Source: Sandaracinobacter neustonicus
GTDB lineage: Bacteria > Pseudomonadota > Alphaproteobacteria > Sphingomonadales > Sphingomonadaceae
Assembly (NCBI RefSeq): GCF_006385875.1
Contig: NZ_VFSU01000024.1
Location: 186,001-250,000 of the forward strand
Direction: 5' to 3'
Length of the DNA stretch: 64,000 bases
Of the stretch, positions 7,776 through 19,916 are shown one piece after another. The notes under the pieces were generated by a model that was given only the letters and a program-made list of their open reading frames with translations, ran no database searches and had not been told where the DNA came from. The position numbers and the translations under genes are program-made. The stretch's first letter is position 1, and each line of letters opens with the position of its first letter.

Positions 7776-7815
7776 CCGCAACGTCGCCGCTTCACCACGG
7801 CAACGCCGCCGAAGC

Positions 7816-9099
7816 TCAGCGCTTGGCGATATCCACATAATCCCGCTGCGCCGCGCCGGTGTACAGCTGGCGCGGGCGGCCGATCTTTTGTTCCGGGTCG
7901 CCGATCATTTCGTTCCACTGCGCCACCCAGCCCACGGTGCGGGCCAGTGCGAACAGCACGGTGAACATGCTGGTGGGGAAGCCGATGGCAGACAGGATGA
8001 TACCCGAATAGAAGTCCACGTTCGGGTAGAGCTTCTTGGAGACGAAATATTCGTCCTTCAGGGCGATCTGTTCCAGTTCGCGGGCGACATCGAACACGGG
8101 ATCGGAAACGCCCAGCTTTTCCAGCACTTCCTTGGCGGTCTGCTGCATCACCGTCGCGCGCGGATCGTAGTTTTTGTACACACGGTGGCCGAAGCCCATC
8201 AGCCGGAACGGATCGTCCTTGTCTTTCGCGCGGGCGATATATTCCGGGATGCGTTCCGGGCGGCCGATTTCGCGCAGCATGTTCAGCGCTGCTTCGTTCG
8301 CGCCGCCGTGCGCCGGGCCCCACAGGCAGGCGATGCCCGCCGCCATGCAGGCGAACGGGTTCGCGCCGGAGGAACCGGCCAGCCGCACCGTGGAGGTGGA
8401 GGCGTTCTGCTCATGATCGGCGTGCAGGATGAAGATACGGTCCATCGCCCGCTCGATCACCGGATCGACGACATAGGGCTCGGCCGGCACGCCGAAGGTC
8501 ATCTTCAGGAAATTGCCGGTGTAGCTCAGCGAGTTATCGGGATAAACGAAGGGCTGGCCGACGGAATATTTATAGGCCATCGCCGCGATGGTGGGCATCT
8601 TCGCGATCAGCCGGTTGCTGGCGATCATGCGCTGCTTGGGATCATCGACGTCGGTGGAATCATGATAGAAGGCAGACAGCGCGCCGACCACGCCGCACAT
8701 GATGGCCATCGGGTGGGCATCGCGGCGGAAGCCGCGGAAGAATTGCAGCAGCTGCTCATGCACCATGGTGTGGCGGCTGATGGTATATTCGAAGCGCTTC
8801 AGTTCTTCGGCGGAGGGCAGTTCGCCTTCGGTCAGCAGATAGGCGACTTCCATGAAGCTGGATTTTTCCGCCAGCTGCTCGATGGGGTAGCCACGGTGCA
8901 GCAGCACGCCCTTGTCGCCATCGATGTAGGTGATGGCGGATTCGCAGGATGCCGTGCTGGTGAAGCCGGGATCGAAGGTGAAGGCACCCGTCTGGCCATA
9001 GAGCTTGCGGATATCGATGACTTGCGGGCCGATGGTGCCGTCTTTCACCGGCATCGTTACGCTCTTGTCGCCGAGGGTGAGTGTGGCTTCTGCGCTCAT
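7816..9099 (-). CDS. gltA: Citrate synthase
   Basis: The 427-residue type II (hexameric-type) citrate synthase condenses oxaloacetate with acetyl-CoA at the entry to the TCA cycle. Catalytic segments are visible: [10 protein letters not shown] (first active histidine), [12 protein letters not shown] (second histidine and arginine) and NVDFYSGI (active aspartate). The N-terminal beta-rich domain with [20 protein letters not shown] is typical of the Gram-negative allosteric type. Its length matches the family. It lies 103 bp downstream of gltX on the same strand. The upstream gap contains the inverted repeat GCGCAT-TCGT-ATGCGC. Confidence 0.98.
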   Translation of the reverse strand: MSAEATLTLGDKSVTMPVKDGTIGPQVIDIRKLYGQTGAFTFDPGFTSTASCESAITYIDGDKGVLLHRGYPIEQLAEKSSFMEVAYLLTEGELPSAEELKRFEYTISRHTMVHEQLLQFFRGFRRDAHPMAIMCGVVGALSAFYHDSTDVDDPKQRMIASNRLIAKMPTIAAMAYKYSVGQPFVYPDNSLSYTGNFLKMTFGVPAEPYVVDPVIERAMDRIFILHADHEQNASTSTVRLAGSSGANPFACMAAGIACLWGPAHGGANEAALNMLREIGRPERIPEYIARAKDKDDPFRLMGFGHRVYKNYDPRATVMQQTAKEVLEKLGVSDPVFDVARELEQIALKDEYFVSKKLYPNVDFYSGIILSAIGFPTSMFTVLFALARTVGWVAQWNEMIGDPEQKIGRPRQLYTGAAQRDYVDIAKR

Positions 9100-9202
9100 A
9101 TCTGCCCTTCCAATCCCGTTTGCCGGGCGCGTTCAGCGCCCTTTGAACTCTGTTGCGCATTCGTATGCGCTTCGCGAACCATCCCGCTCTGCGGCGGGTT
9201 CC

Positions 9203-10642
9203 TTACCCGAGCGCGTCGTCAATGCGCCCTATGCTTTCGTCGCGCCCCAGCGCCGCCATCACGGCGAACACGCTGGGGGCGTTGGGCTGGCCGGTCAGCG
9301 CCGCGCGCAGCGGCCCGGCCACCTTGCCCAAACCCAGCCCCCGGTTTTCGGCCACCGCCTTGGCGGCCGTTTCCAGAGCTTCGCGATCCCATGAGGGAAC
9401 CGCCGCCAGCGCTGCCCGGGTTTCCGCCAGCAGCGCCTTGCCGTCGGCGTCTAGCAACTTTGCAGCGCCCTCGTCCATCGCCAGCGGGCGATTGCGAACG
9501 AGAAACAGCGCCGACGATGCCAACTCGTTGAGATTCTTCGCTCTCGGCTTCAGCTCGTCCATGCTGCGGAGCAGAATCGCGCGGCTGTCAGCGCCCAGCG
9601 GCGCGCCCAGCAGCGCCTCCATCCGGGGCGCGGCCAGATCCACAAGCCTCTGATTGTCGGCCTGTTTCATATAATGCGCGTTCACGCTCTCCAGCTTCTT
9701 CAGGTCGAAGCGGCCCGGCGAACGGCCGACGCCGTCCAGATCGAACAGCTTCACCGCCTCGTCGCGCGTGACGAGTTCGGTGTCGCCATGGCCCCAGCCA
9801 AGGCGCAGCAGGTAGTTTTCCAGCGCTTCGGGCAGGATGCCCATTTCGTCACGATAGGCTTCCACCCCCAGCGCGCCGTGCCGCTTGGACAGTTTCGCAC
9901 CATCCGGCCCATGGATCATCGGCACATGCGCATAGACAGGCTCCGGCCAGCCCAGCGCCTTGATGAGCGCCAGTTGCCGGAACGTGTTGGTCAGATGATC
10001 GTCCCCCCGGATGACATGGGAAACGGCCATGTCATGATCGTCCACCACCACGGCCAGCATATAGGTGGGGGTGCCGTCCGAGCGCAGCAGCACGAAATCG
10101 TCCAGCACCTCGTTCGCCTGTGTCACCCGGCCTTGCACCTGATCGTCGATCACCGTCTCACCCGTCTGCGGGGCCTTCAGCCGCACCACAAAGGGCAGGT
10201 CCGGAGTGTCGGTGCGATCCCGCCAGCGGCCGTCATAGCGCTGCGGCAGGCCGTTCGCCTTCTGATCTTCGCGCATCGCTTCCAGCTCTTCGGCTGTCGC
10301 ATAGCAGCGATAGGCCTTGCCTTCGGCCAGCAGCCGATGGGCTATGGCCGCGTGGCGATCCGCGCGGGCGAACTGGAACAGCGGCGGCTTGTCGGGCGAA
10401 AGGTTCAGCCAGTTCATGCCGTCGATGATCTTGGCGATGGCATCGTCGGTGGAACGCGCCCTGTCCGTATCCTCGATTCGCAGCAGGAAGCTGCCGCCAT
10501 GGTGGCGCGCATAGAGCAGGTTGAACAGCGCCGTGCGCGCCCCGCCGATGTGCAGATAGCCGGTGGGGGAGGGGGCAAAACGGGTGACGGGCCGGGGCAG
10601 GCCCGCATAGTCGGGAAGCACGGTATCGCTTGCGTCTGTCAT
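9203..10642 (-). CDS. gltX: Glutamyl-tRNA synthetase
   Basis: A class I aminoacyl-tRNA synthetase of 479 residues that charges tRNA-Glu (many alphaproteobacteria also use such enzymes to make Glu-tRNA-Gln). The HIGH-type motif is YLHIGGARTALFN near residue 30, and the KMSKS-type motif is AKLSKRHGAL. The start at 10642 is chosen because the catalytic fold begins shortly after it (TRFAPSPTGYLHIG); a longer frame to 10864 would overlap comEC and has no domain. The start lies 58 bp from the divergent comEC start. Confidence 0.96.
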   Translation of the reverse strand: MTDASDTVLPDYAGLPRPVTRFAPSPTGYLHIGGARTALFNLLYARHHGGSFLLRIEDTDRARSTDDAIAKIIDGMNWLNLSPDKPPLFQFARADRHAAIAHRLLAEGKAYRCYATAEELEAMREDQKANGLPQRYDGRWRDRTDTPDLPFVVRLKAPQTGETVIDDQVQGRVTQANEVLDDFVLLRSDGTPTYMLAVVVDDHDMAVSHVIRGDDHLTNTFRQLALIKALGWPEPVYAHVPMIHGPDGAKLSKRHGALGVEAYRDEMGILPEALENYLLRLGWGHGDTELVTRDEAVKLFDLDGVGRSPGRFDLKKLESVNAHYMKQADNQRLVDLAAPRMEALLGAPLGADSRAILLRSMDELKPRAKNLNELASSALFLVRNRPLAMDEGAAKLLDADGKALLAETRAALAAVPSWDREALETAAKAVAENRGLGLGKVAGPLRAALTGQPNAPSVFAVMAALGRDESIGRIDDALG

Positions 10643-10700
10643 CAAAGGGTCCGATTGAGGCCCCCGGGGTCGGCGGAGGCGAAGGGGCTGAAGTCGGCGC

Positions 10701-14944
<4,244 letters not shown>

Positions 14945-14953
14945 CCCCACAAC

Positions 14954-14983
14954 GTCACCCCGGGCTTGACCCGGGGTCCAGCT
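14954..14983. repeat. REP-like palindrome A
   Basis: A 30-bp element beginning GTCACCCCGGGCTTGACCC and ending GGTCCAGCT. Its core CCCCGGG-CTTGA-CCCGGGG folds into a hairpin. It is identical to palindrome C and is the exact reverse complement of palindrome B. It lies 14 bp beyond the stop codon of the GIY-YIG gene. Confidence 0.9.
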
Positions 14984-14996
14984 TTTCTTCTCAGCC

Positions 14997-15302
14997 TCAC
15001 CGCATAGCCAGTTCCTCATACAGATCACGCCAATCCGGGTTCGCTGCCTCGATCAGCTCGAACTTCCACGCCCGCTGCCAGCGCTTGATCCGCTTTTCCT
15101 GCGCGATACAGGCCCGCATATCCGGCCCCCGTTCCGCCCACACGAGCCGGTTCAGCCCGTAACGAATACAGAAATCCGAGCCTTCCCCATTGCGATGCTG
15201 AAGAACCCGCGCGGCGAGATGCGACGTCACGCCGACATAGATCGTGCCGTGATAGCGGTTGGCCATGATGTAGACCCAGCCGCCGTGTTGCTCGCGATCC
15301 AT
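14997..15302 (-). CDS. Small GIY-YIG nuclease family protein
   Basis: A 101-residue single-domain GIY-YIG protein. The signature appears as WVYIMANRYHGTIYVGVT (VYI and YVG in place of GIY and YIG), followed by the conserved arginine in LAARVLQHR and the metal-binding glutamate in AQEKRIKRW. There is no zinc finger, UvrC domain or helicase, so this is a free-standing nuclease, not UvrC. The family includes homing endonucleases and structure-specific nucleases; the function of small standalone members is not established. The gene is bracketed by two 30-bp palindromes that are exact inverse copies, with a third copy 51 bp beyond. This suggests the gene and the repeats move or evolve together. 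Confidence 0.88.
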   Translation of the reverse strand: MDREQHGGWVYIMANRYHGTIYVGVTSHLAARVLQHRNGEGSDFCIRYGLNRLVWAERGPDMRACIAQEKRIKRWQRAWKFELIEAANPDWRDLYEELAMR

Positions 15303-15321
15303 AGGGCGGAGGGTGAAAGAC

Positions 15322-15351
15322 AGCTGGACCCCGGGTCAAGCCCGGGGTGAC
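15322..15351. repeat. REP-like palindrome B (inverted relative to A)
   Basis: It begins AGCTGGACCCCGGGTCAAG and ends GGTGAC, the exact reverse complement of the element at 14954-14983. It lies 19 bp upstream of the GIY-YIG start codon, so the gene sits inside an inverted repeat pair. Confidence 0.9.
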
Positions 15352-15402
15352 GAAAAGAGGAGTTTCCACGGTTACGATTATAGCGCGGCAGTTCCTCAAT
15401 CC

Positions 15403-15432
15403 GTCACCCCGGGCTTGACCCGGGGTCCAGCT
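15403..15432. repeat. REP-like palindrome C
   Basis: An identical copy of palindrome A in the same orientation, 51 bp beyond palindrome B. Together B and C form an inverted doublet, similar in layout to REPIN structures. Confidence 0.9.
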
Positions 15433-15457
15433 TCTCTGTGCAACCGGCCGGAAGTCG

Positions 15458-16420
15458 CTACAAGCTGTCGATCTGCCACCCGCGCCCCGCTGTTTCCCGC
15501 CTTGCGCCGCGCAGCGCGGCGCGGCGATTTGCAGGCGCGTCCTTGCGGAACAGCAGCACTGGCCATTCGCGGCGCGGGGAGCGGTTGATCAGGGTCAGCC
15601 CTTGCGCGTGGTAGGCGGCGATCACCTTCCCGGCCTGCGGTTGCAGCAGCCCGGCGAGGATCAGATGCCCGCCGCGCGCCACCACGGCGGAGACGGACGG
15701 GGCCAGCGCCACCAGCGGGCCGGCCAATATGTTGGCGAACACCAGATCATAGGGCGCGCGGCCCGCGATCAGCGGATGCTCTACGCCGGGGGCTGCCAGC
15801 AGGCTGATCGCGCCCGCGCCGCGCCCCAGCGGCACACCGTTCAGCCGGGCGTTTTCCACCGCCACTTTCGCGGCCACCGGGTCCAGATCGGCCGCCGTCA
15901 GCCGGGCTTTCGGGAACAGCTTGCGCGCGGCGAAGGCGAGCAGGCCCGAGCCGGTGCCCACGTCCAGCACATTGCGTTTGCTGCCTTGCTTCGCCAGCCC
16001 GGCCGCCATGGCGATGCAGCCCGCCGTGGTGGCGTGCTGGCCGGTGCCAAACGCCAGCCCCGCGTCGATGCGGATTGGCCATTGCCCCGGCTTCTGCCCG
16101 CCCTGCGCTTCTCCGGTGTGCACATGGAAGCGGCCGATATCCACCGGCTCCAGCCCGGCTTGCGACAGCGTGACCCAATCCTCATCCGGCAACAGGGAGA
16201 CGCTCGGCGCGGCCGCCGATGACGGGGCGAGCGCCGCGAAGGCCGCCAGCAGGTCCGCGCCCGGCTCCTCCTCGTGATACAGCCGCAGTTCCCAACCGTC
16301 CGCCGTTTCGGCAGCGGCAAGGCTGGGCATCGGCTCTGCGCCGGGGAAGGGATCGTCCAGCAGCGCGGCCATGTCCGCCTCGGCACGCGAACAGGGCAGG
16401 GTGGCGAGCCAGCTGCTCAT
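15458..16420 (-). CDS. prmA: Ribosomal protein L11 methyltransferase
   Basis: A 320-residue SAM-dependent methyltransferase expected to trimethylate ribosomal protein L11. SAM-binding motif I is VLDVGTGSGLLAFAA, preceded by the family signature DAGLAFGTGQHATT, and motif IV is FANILAGPL, typical of PrmA. The start at 16420 overlaps the stop codon of the upstream kinase gene (ATGA), so translation is coupled to the pnuC-kinase pair. The C-terminal extension past residue 290 is Arg/Ala-rich. PrmA is dispensable in E. coli, and pairing with NAD salvage genes suggests only shared transcription. Confidence 0.94.
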   Translation of the reverse strand: MSSWLATLPCSRAEADMAALLDDPFPGAEPMPSLAAAETADGWELRLYHEEEPGADLLAAFAALAPSSAAAPSVSLLPDEDWVTLSQAGLEPVDIGRFHVHTGEAQGGQKPGQWPIRIDAGLAFGTGQHATTAGCIAMAAGLAKQGSKRNVLDVGTGSGLLAFAARKLFPKARLTAADLDPVAAKVAVENARLNGVPLGRGAGAISLLAAPGVEHPLIAGRAPYDLVFANILAGPLVALAPSVSAVVARGGHLILAGLLQPQAGKVIAAYHAQGLTLINRSPRREWPVLLFRKDAPANRRAALRGARRETAGRGWQIDSL

Positions 16421-16938
16421 GCCTGCACCCGCAGCGCGGCTTCGATGGCGGCTTCGGCTGCCGCCTTGCGCCCGGCCCATGTGCCGGAAATCACTTGCGG
16501 TTCGATCCCGCGCGCCTTGAATTCCGCCAGCACCAGTTCATGGAAGCGCTGCCGCTGCGTGTCCTGCCCGAACATGCGCACCGGGTCTGCGACGAAGGGC
16601 ACATCGGGCAGCAGCAGCAGGTGCAGGTCTGCCCGGCTGGCGCGGCTCGCAAGGATGGGGTCGCGCGCGCCGAACAACATGCTGGCCCACACCGTGGTCA
16701 TCACGATGTCGGTATCCTCGATCAACACCGGCGGGTTGGCGGCGGCGGCCTGATCGGCGGCGATCTCATGCCCCTCGGCGATGGCGTAATGATCTTCCAG
16801 CGTGAGGTCGCGGCGCAGCCGTTCCGTGTAGGTGCGGCCGAATTCCGGCACCAGCAGCCCGCGATATTGCTTCGCCAGCATCGCCGCGAGGGTGGATTTC
16901 CCCACCGATTCCACCCCAGACAAGACCACCCGCAGCAT
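16417..16938 (-). CDS. NadR-like ribosylnicotinamide kinase (AAA ATPase)
   Basis: A 173-residue P-loop protein matching the C-terminal kinase domain of NadR, without the N-terminal regulator and adenylyltransferase parts. The Walker A is GVESVGKST (residues 8-16, K14), followed by PEFGRTYTE and LIEDTDIVMTTVW, both typical of ribosylnicotinamide kinases. It probably phosphorylates imported nicotinamide riboside to NMN. It overlaps pnuC by one base upstream (TGATG) and prmA by four bases downstream. The transporter neighbour strongly supports the NAD salvage role. Confidence 0.88.
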   Translation of the reverse strand: MLRVVLSGVESVGKSTLAAMLAKQYRGLLVPEFGRTYTERLRRDLTLEDHYAIAEGHEIAADQAAAANPPVLIEDTDIVMTTVWASMLFGARDPILASRASRADLHLLLLPDVPFVADPVRMFGQDTQRQRFHELVLAEFKARGIEPQVISGTWAGRKAAAEAAIEAALRVQA

Positions 16939-17504
16939 CAAACCTGTTCCCGTTCCACCCGGCGCCATTCCCGCCAGCCATAGAGGGCGACCGCCAGCAG
17001 CACCGCATAGACGGCGCTGGTGAACCACAGCCCCTGAGAGGCATACAGCCCCACGGACACAAGGTTCACGAGGCACCACAGCACCCAGGTCTCCACCCGG
17101 CGGCGGGCCTGCCAGAACTGCGCGGAGAGCGCCAGCGCCGTGTTCAGGCTGTCTGCAAAGGGAACGGCGGCATCCGTCGTCAGGTGCAGCAGCAGCCCCA
17201 CCAGCAGCGCGATCTTCAGCGTGCCGCCCAGCGTGAGCCATTTTTCCAGCCTGCTCATCCGCAGCACCGGCACTTCGCCGGTTGCCGCCATGGAGCGCCG
17301 CCAGTTGATCAGTCCATACAGATTCAGCGCCAAAAACAGGAATTGCAGGCCGAAGGCGGCATAAAGATGCGCCCGCCAGAACACGACCGCATAGAGGCTG
17401 ACGGCGGCAATCCCGAAGGCATAGTTCCACATGGAGCGGCGCGCGACGAGCCACACATTGGCCAGCAGCAATGCAGAGGCGACCGCCTCGATCTGCCAGT
17501 TCAC
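16938..17504 (-). CDS. pnuC: PnuC-type nicotinamide riboside transporter
   Basis: A 188-residue membrane protein with about seven hydrophobic segments and the PnuC pattern (NVWLVARRSMWNYAFGIAAVSLY, FLALNLYGLINWRR, LVNLVSVGLYASQGL). It imports nicotinamide riboside by facilitated diffusion driven by the following kinase. The GTG start at 17504 is favoured because membrane segment 1 follows within about 10 residues and GGGGAG precedes it by 11 nt; an ATG at 17573 would add a non-conserved Arg-rich tail. PnuT thiamine transporters look similar, but the adjacent NadR-like kinase argues for nicotinamide riboside. I see no NAD riboswitch in the 139-bp divergent gap upstream. Confidence 0.88.
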   Translation of the reverse strand: MNWQIEAVASALLLANVWLVARRSMWNYAFGIAAVSLYAVVFWRAHLYAAFGLQFLFLALNLYGLINWRRSMAATGEVPVLRMSRLEKWLTLGGTLKIALLVGLLLHLTTDAAVPFADSLNTALALSAQFWQARRRVETWVLWCLVNLVSVGLYASQGLWFTSAVYAVLLAVALYGWREWRRVEREQV

Positions 17505-17643
17505 TGCCTGCGGCTCCCCGCAATGGCAGGTTGTCGAACCGGCACGCCGCCCCCAAGGCTCGGCGCGGGACATAGGGAAAGGTGCGGCATGGCGGGTTAT
17601 CGGTGGCGGCAAAGGGGATGGCGTGTCAATCGAGGTCTGCACC

Positions 17644-18630
17644 ATGCTTGATCCGATGCGCGACGGGAAGGCGGCGTTGCAGGCGCTGATCGAGCGCGGG
17701 CTGGCGGAATCCGTGACGGTGGGAGATGTCGCGCAATTGACCGGCGGAGCCTCCAGCGCGACCTACCGGGTGGAGATCGAGGATGGCAGCGGCCCGCGCC
17801 TGCTGATCTTCCAGCGCACCGCCGGAGACATGAATGACAGCGCGCCGCGCAGCGTGCAGGCCGATGTGCAGGCCCGCGCCGGGGCGCTGGGCGTGCCGGT
17901 GGCGCGAGTGATCGCGAAAACCCTGCCGTCCGATGATCTGGGCGACGGCGTGGTGACGGAACTGGTGGAAGGCGAAGGGCTCGCGCCGCGCTGGCTGCGC
18001 GGGGAGGGCTATACGGCTGCGCGCGCGGCGCTGACGGGCCAGTGCGCAGAGGCGCTGGCGCGGCTGCATTCGGCCCCCGTCAGCCATTGGGCTGACCTGC
18101 CGCTGAAGGGTGGTTCCGGCGCGGAGCTGCTGGCAGACATGTTCGGCTGGTATCGGCGGCTGGGGGTGGATGTGCCCGCCTTCGATCTGGCCTTCGCATG
18201 GCTGAAGCCGCGCATGCCGCAGACGCCCGCCAGCTGCCTAGTCCATGGAGACTTCCGCTCCGGCAACATCCTTGTCGGGCCTGAGGGGCTGACGGCGGTG
18301 CTGGACTGGGAGCTGACGCATCTCTCTGTGCCGGCCGAGGATCTGGCGTGGCTGTGCGTGCAGGCCTGGCGCTTCGGGCAATGGCAGCTGCCGGTGGGCG
18401 GCTTCGGCACCCGCGCGGCGTTGCTGGAGGCCTATGGCGGCGGCGTGACGGCAGGCGAACTGCACATCTGGGAAGTCTATGGCAATCTGAAATGGGGCAT
18501 GAGCTGCCTGCAACTGGCCGACGATCATGTCTCTGGCCGGGTGCCATCTGTGGAGCGCGCCGCCATCGGCCGGCGGGTGAGCGAAGTCGCAGCCGATCTC
18601 ACCTATCTTCTGACTTTCGGGGAGCTTTGA
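17644..18630 (+). CDS. APH-type phosphotransferase family protein (ACAD10-like)
   Basis: A 328-residue protein of the aminoglycoside-phosphotransferase/choline-kinase fold. The Brenner-type catalytic loop is HGDFRSGNILV and the metal-binding motif is VLDWELTHL. These proteins are usually not resistance enzymes; relatives fused to or near acyl-CoA dehydrogenases (ACAD10/11 type) phosphorylate 4-hydroxy acyl-CoAs. No dehydrogenase lies next to it here, so the substrate is open. The ATG at 17644 is preceded by GAGG at 8 nt. The following DUF6285 gene begins one base after the stop codon, a pairing I recall from other alphaproteobacteria. Confidence 0.82.
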   Translation: MLDPMRDGKAALQALIERGLAESVTVGDVAQLTGGASSATYRVEIEDGSGPRLLIFQRTAGDMNDSAPRSVQADVQARAGALGVPVARVIAKTLPSDDLGDGVVTELVEGEGLAPRWLRGEGYTAARAALTGQCAEALARLHSAPVSHWADLPLKGGSGAELLADMFGWYRRLGVDVPAFDLAFAWLKPRMPQTPASCLVHGDFRSGNILVGPEGLTAVLDWELTHLSVPAEDLAWLCVQAWRFGQWQLPVGGFGTRAALLEAYGGGVTAGELHIWEVYGNLKWGMSCLQLADDHVSGRVPSVERAAIGRRVSEVAADLTYLLTFGEL

Positions 18631-18631
18631 G

Positions 18632-18970
18632 ATGAGCCATCCAAGCGCGATCCAGCTGATCGAGGCCGTGCAAATCTTTCTGAAAGAGGCGGAAGCCGAA
18701 CTGGACGGGCGGCTGGGCTTCCATGCGCGGGTGGCGGGAAACGCGCTCGCCATCGTGGCGCGCGAACTGGCGCAGCAGCCCGACGCGGCAGAGGCAGCGG
18801 CGCTGGCCCCGCTGGGCGGCGCGTCGGCCTTGTGCGAGGCGCTGAGGGCCGGGCAGCTCAGCCCGGATGACCCTGCGGTGCTGGGGCCGGTTCGGGCTGC
18901 CGTGCTGGCGCGGCTGGCGGTGGACAATCCACGCTATGCCACCTTTGCAAGGCTGCGGGATCGGGGTTAA
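18632..18970 (+). CDS. DUF6285 domain-containing protein
   Basis: A 112-residue, mostly helical protein matching the small DUF6285 family, whose function is unknown. Recognisable parts are LIEAVQIFLKEAEAEL and LGFHARVAGNALAIVARE near the N-terminus and LAVDNPRYATF near the C-terminus. It is predicted cytoplasmic, with no signal peptide or membrane segment. It starts one base after the APH-type kinase stop, so it is surely cotranscribed and may be a partner subunit of that kinase (inference). Confidence 0.75.
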   Translation: MSHPSAIQLIEAVQIFLKEAEAELDGRLGFHARVAGNALAIVARELAQQPDAAEAAALAPLGGASALCEALRAGQLSPDDPAVLGPVRAAVLARLAVDNPRYATFARLRDRG

Positions 18971-18973
18971 AAA

Positions 18974-19020
18974 GTTGCGAATGCGTCGCAACAGCAGCCA
19001 TGCGCCTGTGGCATGGCTGC
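18974..19020 (+). promoter_or_regulatory. Two inverted repeats upstream of sdhCDAB
   Basis: GTTGCGA-ATGCG-TCGCAAC (18974-18992) is a compact operator-like palindrome, and GCAGCCATGC-N7-GCATGGCTGC (18994-19020) is a perfect 10-bp hairpin next to it. They lie about 110 bp upstream of sdhC and just after the DUF6285 stop codon. The first resembles iron-regulator (Fur-type) palindromes as I recall them; the second could end the upstream transcript, although no T run follows. Confidence 0.5.
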
Positions 19021-19126
19021 CACGTTCACTTCGCAGGTGGTGCGACCATCGTCTCGACTGTTGCAACCGGGCAAAAACCGCCGCAATGCAGCCTGCGATA
19101 AGGGGATAGAAGGAAATAATCGCGCC

Positions 19127-19522
19127 ATGGCTTCCAGCCGACCGCTGTCGCCGCACCTCTCCGTCTGGAAATGGCGGGTGCATGCGATCACTTCGATTAC
19201 GCACCGGATCACCGGGAACGGCCTCGCCTTTGTGGGCCTTGCGCTGTTCGCATGGTGGCTGGCCGCCGCCGCGACCTCCAAAGAGGCGTATGAGACGTTC
19301 CTGTCCGTCGCGACCAGCCCGTTCGGCTGGCTGGTGTGGGTGGGGCTCAGCTGGTTCTTCTTCCAGCACCTGCTCTCGGGCATCCGCCACCTGCTGATGG
19401 ACACCGGCTGGGGCTATGAGCTGGGCGTGGCCAAAGCCAGCGCCACTTGGACGTTCGTCGGCTCCGTGCTGCTCACCGCCCTGTTCTGGGGTGCGGTATT
19501 GTTCGGGCGGGGGGCTTTCTGA
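19127..19522 (+). CDS. sdhC: Succinate dehydrogenase cytochrome b556 subunit
   Basis: A 131-residue membrane anchor of complex II. It has the SdhC start [26 protein letters not shown], which contributes to the quinone site, three membrane segments, and the heme-ligand region [15 protein letters not shown]. The ATG at 19127 is preceded by AGAAGGA; an upstream in-frame extension lacks similarity. First gene of the sdhCDAB operon; its stop overlaps the sdhD start by one base (TGATG). Confidence 0.95.
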   Translation: MASSRPLSPHLSVWKWRVHAITSITHRITGNGLAFVGLALFAWWLAAAATSKEAYETFLSVATSPFGWLVWVGLSWFFFQHLLSGIRHLLMDTGWGYELGVAKASATWTFVGSVLLTALFWGAVLFGRGAF

Positions 19523-19914
19523 TGGCCACGAAATTCCAGAGCGCCTCCGGGCTGAAGCAGGTGCGCGGCCTTGGCAGCGCTAAATCCGGCGTCCACCACT
19601 GGTGGCTGCAACGCGTGACGGCAGTGGGCACCTTCGCGCTGGCCCTGTGGTTCATCGCCTCGCTGATCCTGTTGCCTTCGCTGGATCATGGCAGCGTGGT
19701 CGCGTGGATCGGCCAGCCGCTGGTGGCGGTGCCGCTGCTGCTGTTGACGGTGTCCGTCTTCTGGCATGCGCGCCTCGGCAGCCAGGTGCTGATCGAGGAT
19801 TATGTCCATTCCGAAGGGCTGAAGCTGCTGGCAGTGGTGGCCTTGAACTTCTTCAATCTGGGCGTGGGCGCGATCGCCGTCTTCTCCATCGCCCGCATCG
19901 CCTTCGGAGCCTGA
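19522..19914 (+). CDS. sdhD: Succinate dehydrogenase hydrophobic membrane anchor subunit
   Basis: The 130-residue second membrane anchor of complex II. It has the conserved [19 protein letters not shown] start, a likely quinone-site tyrosine region ([10 protein letters not shown]) and three membrane helices; [13 protein letters not shown] carries the histidine expected to bind heme b. The start codon overlaps the sdhC stop, and the sdhA start follows 2 bp after the stop. Confidence 0.93.
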   Translation: MATKFQSASGLKQVRGLGSAKSGVHHWWLQRVTAVGTFALALWFIASLILLPSLDHGSVVAWIGQPLVAVPLLLLTVSVFWHARLGSQVLIEDYVHSEGLKLLAVVALNFFNLGVGAIAVFSIARIAFGA

Positions 19915-19916
19915 CC

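Larger units (their letters stand above)
7246..7815. other. Repeat-filled intergenic region without a supported gene (570 bp)
   Basis: The gap between the convergent activator gene and gltA holds one copy of a 153-bp repeat (7376-7528), an inverted pair of REP-like palindromes (7599-7620 and 7658-7686) and two strong hairpins (7723-7743 and 7753-7775). Reading frames that run through it have no credible start or family similarity. Confidence 0.7.

Noticed and set aside
7645-9531. Plus-strand open frame of 628 codons opposite gltA
   Set aside because: It runs through the repeats and antisense to citrate synthase, with no domain.
14997-15302. UvrC or a phage homing endonuclease
   Set aside because: Only the GIY-YIG domain is present, with none of the other UvrC domains and no intron or intein context.
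17505-17643. NAD or thiamine riboswitch before pnuC
   Set aside because: No conserved core or paired stems that I recognise in this short divergent gap.
17644-18630. Aminoglycoside-resistance gene
   Set aside because: It has the APH fold motifs but belongs by sequence and DUF6285 context to the ACAD10-like metabolic kinases.
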